Of a stretch of 5,985 nucleotides of DNA, positions 1 through 5,985 are shown in pieces. Position numbers and translations under genes: made by a program. Position 1 is the first letter of the stretch; each line of letters opens with the position of its first letter. The notes beneath the pieces are model-generated. The model was not told the DNA's origin. It saw only the letters and a list, made by a program, of their open reading frames with translations, and searched no databases. Source of the DNA: Candidatus Omnitrophica bacterium CG07_land_8_20_14_0_80_50_8 (GTDB taxonomy: Bacteria; Omnitrophota; Gorgyraeia; 2-02-FULL-51-18); assembly GCA_002779345.1 (NCBI GenBank), contig PEWW01000087.1, positions 1 to 5,985 of the forward strand, read 5' to 3'.

Positions 1-17
1 GACCTAGAGGATAAAAT

Positions 18-506
18 ATGGGTAACAAGGAAATCTTAAGCGAGATCATTGTCCAAGTTTTAGGATTTGGACTGGTTTTTCTGATCCTAAAATATTTTGC
101 GTGGGGGAAACTTTTAGGCGCGATCGAGGCGCGCCGGAAGAAGATCGAGGACGAATTTCTTGCGATCGAACGTCAGAAGGAAAGTCTCGAAGGATTAGAA
201 AAGGACTATCGAAAAAAACTTGAGAATATTGACCGGGAGGCCAGACTTAAGATCCAGGAGGCCTCCAACGCGGGTCTGGCGTTGTCGCGCGATATCCAGG
301 AAAAGGCGAGGCTTGACTCCCAGAAGCTGATCGAACGTGCGCAAGGAGAGATCGAACGAGATCTGGCCCAGGCGCGCCTTAAGTTTCGCGATGAGGTGGT
401 CGAACTTTCGGGTCTGATGACTGAAAAGATCATCCGTCAAAAGCTAAATGAAGCTGAGCATAAAAAATTGGTCGAACAGTTTATTAAGGAAATGGAGAAG
501 GTTTGA
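18..506 (+). CDS. atpF: F1Fo ATP synthase subunit b (Fo peripheral stalk)
   Basis: This 162-residue protein fits the usual length of bacterial subunit b (about 155-170). Residues ~6-30 form one hydrophobic membrane segment (core VLGFGLVFLILKYFAW). It is followed by a basic EARRKKIEDEF boundary and a long, highly charged helix rich in K, E, R and A to the end, as expected for the dimeric right-handed coiled coil of the peripheral stalk. In the family, b anchors the stator to subunit a in the membrane and binds delta at the top of F1. The ATG at 18 is supported by an AGAGG ribosome binding site at 6-10, 7 nt upstream. The first 17 nt are the end of the spacer after the upstream gene, presumably atpE, which is not visible. 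No second b or b' gene is seen. The stop codon directly abuts the left arm of the palindrome that covers the atpH start. Confidence 0.96.
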   Translation: MGNKEILSEIIVQVLGFGLVFLILKYFAWGKLLGAIEARRKKIEDEFLAIERQKESLEGLEKDYRKKLENIDREARLKIQEASNAGLALSRDIQEKARLDSQKLIERAQGEIERDLAQARLKFRDEVVELSGLMTEKIIRQKLNEAEHKKLVEQFIKEMEKV

Positions 507-622
507 CCCCAACACCTCTTTTTAAGTCGGGAAGACTTTTAAATCCGCTCTTAGCGGATTCTTCCGCCATGCGGCCCGAGTTCTTAATTAGATTTGGCGG
601 CGGAAGAAAAGAGGTGGTGGGG
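507..622 (+). promoter_or_regulatory. Intercistronic multi-hairpin structure burying the atpH ribosome binding site
   Basis: The 16-nt arms 507-522 (CCCCAACACCTCTTTT) and 607-622 (AAAAGAGGTGGTGGGG) are complementary at 15 of 16 positions. Inside them three further inverted repeats can be seen: AAGTC 524-528 with GACTT 534-538; AATCCGCT 542-549 with AGCGGATT 553-560 (loop CTT); and CTTCCGCC 561-568 with GGCGGAAG 599-606. All are mutually compatible, so the RNA could fold as a cloverleaf-like multibranch. The left arm starts one base after the atpF stop, and the right arm contains the atpH Shine-Dalgarno and the first base of its GTG start. The pairings are read directly from the sequence. Control of atpH translation by coupling to atpF is inference. 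It could also be an inserted palindromic repeat. Confidence 0.75.
611..616 (+). promoter_or_regulatory. atpH ribosome binding site, within a stem
   Basis: GAGGTG lies 5 nt before the GTG at 622 and fixes that codon as the atpH start; no ATG lies in frame between it and the upstream in-frame TAG at 589-591. It falls wholly inside the right arm of the 507-522/607-622 stem, so it would be inaccessible when the stem is closed. Confidence 0.8.
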
Positions 623-1179
623 TGAAAGACCTGCTAGCCGCCGATCGTTACGCGCAGGCCTTGTTTGAGATTGCGCGCCTGACGCACCAGGATGAAGCGT
701 TTGAGGCGGAGCTTGAGTCTTTTTCCGCGGCGCTTGAAGAAACGCCGGCCTTGGAGACGTTTTTTAAAAATCCGCGCCTTAGTCTTGAAGAAAAGAAGAA
801 ATATTTAGTGAAGGTCTATCCAAAAAGAAATCATGAGATATTTGAAACGCTCGTAAATTTTTTCATGATTTTGTTCAAGAAAAATCGTTTTTACCTGATT
901 CACGAGATCACCCGACATTTTTGCAGGATCGCCGATGAGGCCAACGGCAGGAGTACTGCCGAGATCCGTACGGCCGTGGCGTTGGATCTGCCATCGGAGG
1001 CGGCGATCGTTTCAAGACTTGAGCGGATGGCCGGCACCAAGATCACGGTAAAAAAAGAGATTGACTCTACGTTGATCGGCGGAGTGGTCATTAAATTAAA
1101 AAATAAGATTTTGGACGGTTCGGTGAGGAACCGGCTGCATCTTTTGACGCAGGCTTTGACGCAAATCAGATCGATTTAA
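622..1179 (+). CDS. atpH: F1Fo ATP synthase subunit delta (OSCP-type)
   Basis: This 185-residue protein matches the length of bacterial delta (about 175-185). The N-terminal helical domain begins with the typical ADRYAQALFEIA (residues 7-18), and residues ~1-105 are helical in character. The C-terminal part carries the OSCP/delta signature: IDSTLIGGVVIKL at 147-159, then DGSVRNRL at 165-172. In the family, delta sits on top of the alpha3beta3 hexamer and ties it to the b subunits, completing the stator. Translation is assigned to GTG at 622 because a GAGGTG site sits 5 nt upstream and the N-terminus aligns with the family from this point. This start region is sequestered in a long stem. The TAA is followed after 2 nt by the next palindrome. 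Nothing looks truncated. Confidence 0.96.
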   Translation: MKDLLAADRYAQALFEIARLTHQDEAFEAELESFSAALEETPALETFFKNPRLSLEEKKKYLVKVYPKRNHEIFETLVNFFMILFKKNRFYLIHEITRHFCRIADEANGRSTAEIRTAVALDLPSEAAIVSRLERMAGTKITVKKEIDSTLIGGVVIKLKNKILDGSVRNRLHLLTQALTQIRSI

Positions 1180-1181
1180 TG

Positions 1182-1259
1182 AAAACTGTCACCCCCGAAT
1201 ATTTTGATCGGGAATCAACCGGTCGATTCTCGATAAGAGATCGCGGGAATGACACTTTT
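1182..1259. repeat. Imperfect palindrome between atpH and atpA
   Basis: Arms 1182-1197 and 1244-1259 pair at 13 of 16 positions, with one single mismatch and one 2x2 mismatch; they contain TGTCA and TGACA near the ends. Inside, GGGAATC 1210-1216 pairs with GATTCTC 1225-1231 (one G.U) around an eight-base loop AACCGGTC. CCCGA 1194-1198 could alternatively pair with TCGGG 1208-1212. The form resembles dispersed GTCATTCCCG/CGGGAATGAC palindromes found in many bacterial genomes. That family assignment comes from memory and was not searched. The right arm ends just before the atpA ribosome binding site, leaving it exposed. Confidence 0.7.
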
Positions 1260-1266
1260 GAGAGGG
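1260..1266 (+). promoter_or_regulatory. atpA ribosome binding site
   Basis: GAGAGGG lies next to two consecutive in-frame ATG codons at 1268 and 1271. It leaves only 1 nt to the first and 4 nt to the second. Spacing therefore slightly favours initiation at 1271, which would shorten alpha by one methionine. Confidence 0.65.
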
Positions 1267-1267
1267 T

Positions 1268-2782
1268 ATGATGGCACTGAGACCTGAAGAAATTACAAGC
1301 ATTTTAAAACGCGAGATCAAGGATTACGAAGACACCGTACGGATGGAATCGACGGGCATTATTTTATCACTGGGCGACGGCATCGCGCGCGTTTATGGGC
1401 TCGACGACTGCATGGCCGGTGAGCTTCTGGAATTTCCCGGCGGGGAGCTGGGGATCGCGCTCAACCTTGAGGAATCTAACGTCGGCGTCGTATTGTGCGG
1501 CCAAGGGGAGGGGATCAAGGAAGGCGATATGGTCAAACGTACCGGCAAGATCGCCGGCGTCCCCGTCGGCAAAGAGCTTCTGGGACGCGTGGTCGACGCC
1601 CTCGGACGACCGCTCGATGACAAGGGCCCCATCGTTTCCAAAGAAACCAGGCCCATTGAATTCAAGGCGCCCGGCGTTTTGGCGCGTCAATCCGTCAAGG
1701 AACCGCTTCAGACGGGGCTCAAGGCTATCGACGGCATGATCCCGATCGGCCGCGGACAAAGAGAGCTTATTATCGGCGATCGTCAGACCGGAAAGACCGC
1801 GATCGCGATAGATACTATTTTAAATCAAAAAGGAAAAGATGTTTACTGCGTTTATGCCGCGACCGGACAAAAGTCTTCAAGCATTTTATCGGTGGTAAAA
1901 ATATTGGAAGAGCGCGGCGCCATGGCATACACCACCGTGGTCAGCGCGCCTGCCAATGTAGCGGCAACCCTGCAGTATTTGAGTCCTTATACCGGCGCCT
2001 CGATTGGTGAATATTTTCTTTATAACGGTATGCACGCGCTTGTGGTCTATGACGATCTGACAAAGCACGCGGCGGCTTACAGGGAACTCTCGCTTCTTCT
2101 GCGCCGTCCGCCGGGACGTGAGGCGTTTCCGGGGGATGTTTTTTATCTTCACTCAAGACTTTTGGAGCGCGCGGCCAAACTTCGCGACGACCTAAAAGGC
2201 GGCAGTCTCACGGCGTTGCCGATCATCGAAACGCAGGCGGGCGATGTGTCCGGTTATATTCCGACGAATGTTATTTCTATTACGGACGGACAGATCTACC
2301 TTGAATCGGATCTTTTTTATCAGGGCGTGCGGCCCGCGATCAACGTCGGTCTTTCAGTGTCGCGCGTCGGCGGCAACGCGCAGACCAAGGCCATGAAAAA
2401 AGTGGCCGGCAAACTTCGCTTGGATCTGGCACAATACAGGGAGTTGGCGGCGTTCATGCAGTTTGGTTCGGACATGGATAAATCGACCCGCGACCAGTTA
2501 AACCGCGGTTCGCGCCTGGTTGAGATCTTAAAACAAGGTCAATACGTGCCGATGCCTCTTTGGCAGGAAGTGAGTATTATTTATTTGGGTACTAAAGGGG
2601 TATTGGACGATGTGCCGCTTGAGCGAATCGAGGCGTTCGAGAATGGTTTCCACAAGTTTCTTTCGGAGAAATATCCGGATCTGGTCAACGACGTTGAGAA
2701 GTTGAAGGAATTGACGGATTCGATCGCTCAGCGACTGGACAAGTCGGGGTCAGAATTTAAAACGGAGTTTTTGAGAAAATAA
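1268..2782 (+). CDS. atpA: F1Fo ATP synthase subunit alpha
   Basis: This 504-residue protein has the normal length of alpha (about 500-515) and is canonical throughout. Residues ~25-95 form the N-terminal beta barrel ([21 protein letters not shown]). The nucleotide-binding domain has the P-loop GDRQTGKT at 170-177, the Walker B region ALVVYDD at 257-263, and the signature [10 protein letters not shown] at 356-365. Arg366 in SVSRVGG is the arginine finger contributed to the beta catalytic site. Residues ~380-504 are the helical C-terminal domain. Alpha binds nucleotide at non-catalytic sites and alternates with beta in the hexamer. The Gln in the P-loop (DRQTGKT) is typical of alpha and separates it from beta. 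The start may be ATG 1268 or the adjacent ATG 1271. The stop is followed after 5 nt by a long palindrome. Confidence 0.98.
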   Translation: MMALRPEEITSILKREIKDYEDTVRMESTGIILSLGDGIARVYGLDDCMAGELLEFPGGELGIALNLEESNVGVVLCGQGEGIKEGDMVKRTGKIAGVPVGKELLGRVVDALGRPLDDKGPIVSKETRPIEFKAPGVLARQSVKEPLQTGLKAIDGMIPIGRGQRELIIGDRQTGKTAIAIDTILNQKGKDVYCVYAATGQKSSSILSVVKILEERGAMAYTTVVSAPANVAATLQYLSPYTGASIGEYFLYNGMHALVVYDDLTKHAAAYRELSLLLRRPPGREAFPGDVFYLHSRLLERAAKLRDDLKGGSLTALPIIETQAGDVSGYIPTNVISITDGQIYLESDLFYQGVRPAINVGLSVSRVGGNAQTKAMKKVAGKLRLDLAQYRELAAFMQFGSDMDKSTRDQLNRGSRLVEILKQGQYVPMPLWQEVSIIYLGTKGVLDDVPLERIEAFENGFHKFLSEKYPDLVNDVEKLKELTDSIAQRLDKSGSEFKTEFLRK

Positions 2783-2787
2783 ATAAT

Positions 2788-2862
2788 CGTCATCCTCAAG
2801 CGCAGCGAAGGATCTAATCTCGTGATAAGATTCTTCACTCGCTGCGTTCGTTCAGAATGACG
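2788..2862. repeat. Long imperfect palindrome between atpA and atpG
   Basis: Left arm 2788-2815 and right arm 2828-2862 form one long hairpin. The ends CGTCAT and ATGACG pair perfectly, CGCAGCGA at 2801-2808 pairs perfectly with TCGCTGCG at 2839-2846, and AAGGATCT pairs with AGATTCTT at 7 of 8. The right arm is 7 nt longer, giving bulges. It looks like the widespread GTCATTCTGA...AGAATCT palindromic repeat seen intergenically in many bacteria (recognition from memory, no search). It occupies 75 of the 91 nt in this spacer. No T-run follows, so it is not an intrinsic terminator. Confidence 0.8.
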
Positions 2863-2873
2863 GCTGGGATAAT

Positions 2874-3860
2874 ATGGCTTCGCTAAGACAAATTCGCAGG
2901 CGGATGAAATCGATCGAGAACATCCATGAAATTACCAAGGCCATGGAAATGATCGCCGCTTTTCGTTTCAAAAGGGCCGAAGGCCGGTTCGCGAAATCCA
3001 GGATCTATCTCAAGGAGATGGAGACGCTGGTCGCGAATCTTTCGAGCTCGGTAGAAAACATAAAGGATTCGCCGCGAAGCGTGACGAACCTCCGACACAA
3101 TGCGCCGGCGGATCCGTCGCAAACATCGAGTAGTGGACAGATCCGACACGCTGTTTGGCAGACGCCAGGTTCCGTGGCGGGACCGCTTTTTGAAAAAAGA
3201 ATCATCCGCAAAAAAACGCTCCTGGCGATCACCGGCGACAAAGGTCTTTGTGGGGCTTATAATACCAATCTTTTGAAAGCGGCCGCATCCTGGGTCAGCG
3301 CGAACGCGGATTTTGAGACTGCGATTATTCCGGTAGGGAAAGTGGCGTGTGAATCTTTTAAAAAAAAGCATATTCCGATGCTTTTAAGCTACCCCGAGCG
3401 TTCGAAGGTGAACCTTGAGTTCGCAAAGAAAATAACATGGGCGCTTAAAGATCTTTTTTTATCCGCTCAATCGGATTCGATAGAGCTTCTTTACACGACG
3501 TATCGCCCGGGCGCAGCGGGAAAGAATATTTTTGTACCTTTTCTCTCGCTGGATTATCTTATGGTAAGAAACAAAAAAGGAAACAAAATAGCGAATTCAA
3601 CGATCGAGTATATTCTCGAACCGGATTTCGAGACGGTTTTCATTTCACTCCTGTCTCGGTATTTGGAAGGGAAGGTATACCTTACACTGCTTGAGTCGCT
3701 GGTGTCTGAATACAGCGCGCGGATGATCGCGATGAAGCAGGCGACGGACAACAGCGATGAGATTTTAGATCATTTGAGACTTTTGAGAAATAAAACAAGG
3801 CAAGCGACGATTACCCGCGAGCTTTCCGAGATCGTCAGCGGCGCGAGTGTTTTAGTTTAA
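2874..3860 (+). CDS. atpG: F1Fo ATP synthase subunit gamma, with an internal insertion
   Basis: The 328-residue product is longer than typical bacterial gamma (about 285-295). The N-terminal helix is canonical (MASLRQIRRRMKS...ITKAMEMIAAFRFKRAE, residues 1-36). The Rossmann-like central domain starts near residue 108 with LLAITGDKGLCGAYN at 116-130. The C-terminal helix has SARMIAMKQATDNSDEIL (281-298), with TRQATITRELSEIVSGA at 308-324. The two long helices form the rotating shaft in alpha3beta3. The excess length is a low-complexity, S/P/Q-rich segment at about residues 67-103, between the first helix and the Rossmann domain. Its DNA is rich in inverted repeats. The ATG at 2874 is chosen by family alignment; upstream there is only a weak purine-rich CTGGGAT, so initiation may be weak or coupled to atpA. 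The frame is intact on both sides. Confidence 0.95.
   Translation: MASLRQIRRRMKSIENIHEITKAMEMIAAFRFKRAEGRFAKSRIYLKEMETLVANLSSSVENIKDSPRSVTNLRHNAPADPSQTSSSGQIRHAVWQTPGSVAGPLFEKRIIRKKTLLAITGDKGLCGAYNTNLLKAAASWVSANADFETAIIPVGKVACESFKKKHIPMLLSYPERSKVNLEFAKKITWALKDLFLSAQSDSIELLYTTYRPGAAGKNIFVPFLSLDYLMVRNKKGNKIANSTIEYILEPDFETVFISLLSRYLEGKVYLTLLESLVSEYSARMIAMKQATDNSDEILDHLRLLRNKTRQATITRELSEIVSGASVLV
3072..3182 (+). repeat. In-frame palindrome-rich insertion inside atpG
   Basis: This stretch encodes about 37 residues that ordinary gamma subunits lack. Inverted repeats visible here are ACGAACCT 3084-3091 with AGGTTCCGT 3167-3175 (one bulge), GGATCCGTC 3110-3118 with GACAGATCC 3136-3144 (8 of 9), CAAACA 3120-3125 with TGTTTG 3152-3157, TGGC 3156-3159 with GCCA 3164-3167, and the self-complementary CGCCGGCG at 3103-3110. 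Some of these compete. TCCGACAC also occurs twice directly (3091-3098 and 3142-3149). The boundaries are approximate, set by where family similarity stops and resumes. Origin as a mobile palindromic element is inference. Confidence 0.55.
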
Positions 3861-3873
3861 CGAGGATCAATCT

Positions 3874-3968
3874 GCCATCCCGAGTGAGCCCTAGTATTTG
3901 GTCTAGCGAATCGAGGGATCTGGGGGTAATCAAGATTCCTCGACTTTAGATAGCATTTCGAGGATGAC
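3874..3968. repeat. Compound palindrome between atpG and atpD
   Basis: The outer ends GCCATCCCGAG (3874-3884) and CGAGGATGAC (3959-3968) are imperfectly complementary. Inside, CGAGGGATCT 3912-3921 pairs with AGATTCCTCG 3933-3942 at 9 of 10. As an alternative, CCTCGA 3938-3943 pairs perfectly with TCGAGG 3958-3963. A smaller left-hand hairpin can use ATCCC 3877-3881 with GGGAT 3915-3919 and the two CTAG copies inside it. The competing pairings and the CATCC/GGATG ends suggest a compound dispersed repeat. It ends 15 nt before the atpD ribosome binding site and leaves that exposed. Confidence 0.7.
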
Positions 3969-3983
3969 AACGAAGTTTATAAT

Positions 3984-3987
3984 GGAG
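3984..3987 (+). promoter_or_regulatory. atpD ribosome binding site
   Basis: GGAG lies 10 nt before ATG 3998, a somewhat long but usable spacing. It supports 3998 over the in-frame ATG at 4019, which has only a weak GAAAGA upstream. Confidence 0.55.
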
Positions 3988-3997
3988 CGATCATTGA

Positions 3998-5422
<1,425 letters not shown>

Positions 5423-5447
5423 TTCCACAGAGGCAGGAACGGGACTG

Positions 5448-5711
5448 ATGGCCGACACATCATTTACATTAAAGATCGTCACGCCGACCGAAGTGTTTTT
5501 TGAAGGTCAGGCAGTTTCCGTGGTGGCGCCCGGGGCGCTTGGATATTTAGGAATCTTGCAAAACCACGCGCCTTTCATCACCACGGTTTCTAAAGGGGAC
5601 TTAATTTTTAGAGATCCCGAAGGCAAGACCCAAACTTTTAAAGTGGAAGACGGATTTTTGGAAGTATTAAAAAATAAGGTGCTAATTTTAACCGATAAGG
5701 TACAATACTAG
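5448..5711 (+). CDS. atpC: F1Fo ATP synthase subunit epsilon, short form
   Basis: The 87-residue product contains only the N-terminal beta-sandwich domain of epsilon. It shows IVTPTEVFFEG (10-20), GYLGILQNHAPFIT (32-45) and FKVEDGFLEVLKNKVLILTD (64-83). This domain binds gamma and the c ring and is enough to couple F1 to Fo. The usual C-terminal pair of helices (residues ~90-135), which inhibits ATP hydrolysis in many bacteria, is missing. The frame after TAG 5709-5711 does not encode anything resembling that hairpin before the tRNA begins 30 nt later, so this looks like a natural short form and not a frameshift. Short epsilons are known in some lineages. The ATG at 5448 has AGGA at 5435-5438 (9-nt spacing). 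It lies 25 nt after atpD and is very probably cotranscribed. Confidence 0.93.
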   Translation: MADTSFTLKIVTPTEVFFEGQAVSVVAPGALGYLGILQNHAPFITTVSKGDLIFRDPEGKTQTFKVEDGFLEVLKNKVLILTDKVQY

Positions 5712-5741
5712 CGATTTTTGGGGCTATCTAAAGAAAATTTT

Positions 5742-5819
5742 GGGGCCATAGCTTAGCTGGCTTAAAGCGCCTCCCTGTCACGGAGGAGATCGAGGGTTCG
5801 AAACCCTTTGGCCCCGCCA
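5742..5819 (+). tRNA. tRNA-Asp (anticodon GTC), CCA encoded
   Basis: A complete cloverleaf can be drawn. Acceptor GGGGCCA 5742-5748 pairs perfectly with TGGCCCC 5809-5815; the discriminator is G5816 and CCA is encoded at 5817-5819. The D stem is GCTT 5751-5754 with AAGC 5765-5768. The anticodon stem CCTCC 5770-5774 pairs with GGAGG 5782-5786 around loop CTGTCAC, giving anticodon GTC at 5777-5779 (Asp, codons GAC/GAT). The T stem is 5792-5796 with 5804-5808, loop TTCGAAA, with one G.U pair. It starts 30 nt after the atpC stop with no clear terminator between, so it may be processed from the same transcript or have its own promoter. None is evident. Confidence 0.96.
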
Positions 5820-5985
5820 CACTGAATACAAATTGCTTAGAACGTGTGAAAGAATTACCGGAATAAAAATTGGAGAGTAAAGGCACATGGTATCCAGGTA
5901 GTTAAGCTTTGTTATCTGGGAGGGAGAGAGTTTTTGTTTTTAAGGAAGTTAAGAGACGGATTTGTAGCAAGGCTTCTGGGTGAGA
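5820..5985. other. Region after tRNA-Asp with no firm gene
   Basis: These 166 nt are AT-richer than the operon and contain no convincing gene. CCAGGTA 5894-5900 can pair with TATCTGG 5913-5919 (one G.U). A T-rich run follows only at 5931-5941, 11 nt after the stem, so a canonical intrinsic terminator is not supported. The minus strand is broken by stops in all frames. On the + strand one frame stays open from about 5849 to the window end, but it lacks a clear ATG start. Confidence 0.5.
5934..5985 (+). CDS. Possible start of a further gene, cut by the window end
   Basis: A frame starting at TTG 5934 runs open to the window end and reads MFLRKLRDGFVARLLGE. A purine-rich GGGAGGGAG at 5918-5926 lies 7 nt upstream, a good ribosome-binding-site position. 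The 17 visible codons are basic and hydrophobic and were not recognised as any family. The evidence is only the spacing and the absence of stops, so this could easily be chance. Confidence 0.15.
   Translation, partial: MFLRKLRDGFVARLLGE

Noticed and set aside
507..622. CRISPR, riboswitch or known leader element in the atpF-atpH spacer
   Set aside because: There are no spaced direct repeats, and no known aptamer consensus was recognised; only inverted repeats are visible.
1367..1759. 130-codon open frame on the minus strand inside atpA
   Set aside because: It lies wholly within the strongly conserved atpA coding sequence, has no recognisable protein features, and is explained by the codon pattern of the + strand gene.
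2788..2862. Intrinsic terminator between atpA and atpG
   Set aside because: The hairpin is strong but no T-run follows and the operon continues; the sequence fits a dispersed palindrome better.
2883..3371. 162-codon minus-strand frame opposite atpG
   Set aside because: It overlaps conserved gamma coding sequence, is rich in R, F and H as antisense frames often are, and shows no family motif.
5709..5741. Frameshift truncating epsilon
   Set aside because: The sequence after the stop shows no trace of the C-terminal helical hairpin in any + frame before the tRNA begins.
5894..5941. Terminator after the tRNA
   Set aside because: The stem is short with a wobble pair and a 12-nt loop, and the T-rich run begins 11 nt after it, which is not the canonical arrangement.

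Overview
The window holds the 3' two thirds of a bacterial F1Fo ATP synthase operon, all on the + strand, in the usual order atpF (b), atpH (delta), atpA (alpha), atpG (gamma), atpD (beta), atpC (epsilon), followed by a tRNA-Asp(GTC) gene and about 165 nt with no firm gene. atpB and atpE, normally upstream of atpF, lie outside the window, so the ion specificity (H+ or Na+) cannot be read here. The six proteins together make the peripheral stalk (b, delta), the catalytic hexamer (alpha3 beta3) and the central stalk (gamma, epsilon).

Layout: atpF 18-506; palindrome-rich spacer 507-621; atpH 622-1179; spacer with imperfect palindrome 1180-1267; atpA 1268-2782; spacer with long imperfect palindrome 2783-2873; atpG 2874-3860; spacer with palindrome 3861-3997; atpD 3998-5422; short plain spacer; atpC 5448-5711; tRNA-Asp 5742-5819; then 5820-5985, with only a weak candidate start of a further reading frame.

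The proteins are conventional, but the DNA between them is not. Four of the five gene junctions are almost filled by 65-115 nt imperfect inverted repeats. Three of these have ends resembling GTCAT...ATGAC, like dispersed palindromic (MITE/REP-like) repeats. The fourth, between atpF and atpH, is a three-hairpin structure closed by a 16-bp stem that buries the atpH ribosome binding site. A fifth palindrome-rich segment appears to sit in frame inside atpG and adds about 35 residues to gamma. The epsilon subunit is a short form (87 aa) lacking the C-terminal inhibitory helices.

Organism: a bacterium with moderate GC, AGAGG/GGAG-type ribosome binding sites and many dispersed palindromes. The overall look would fit an uncultured lineage such as Omnitrophota or another PVC-related or deltaproteobacteria-like group, but this is a low-confidence impression and not something the sequence proves.
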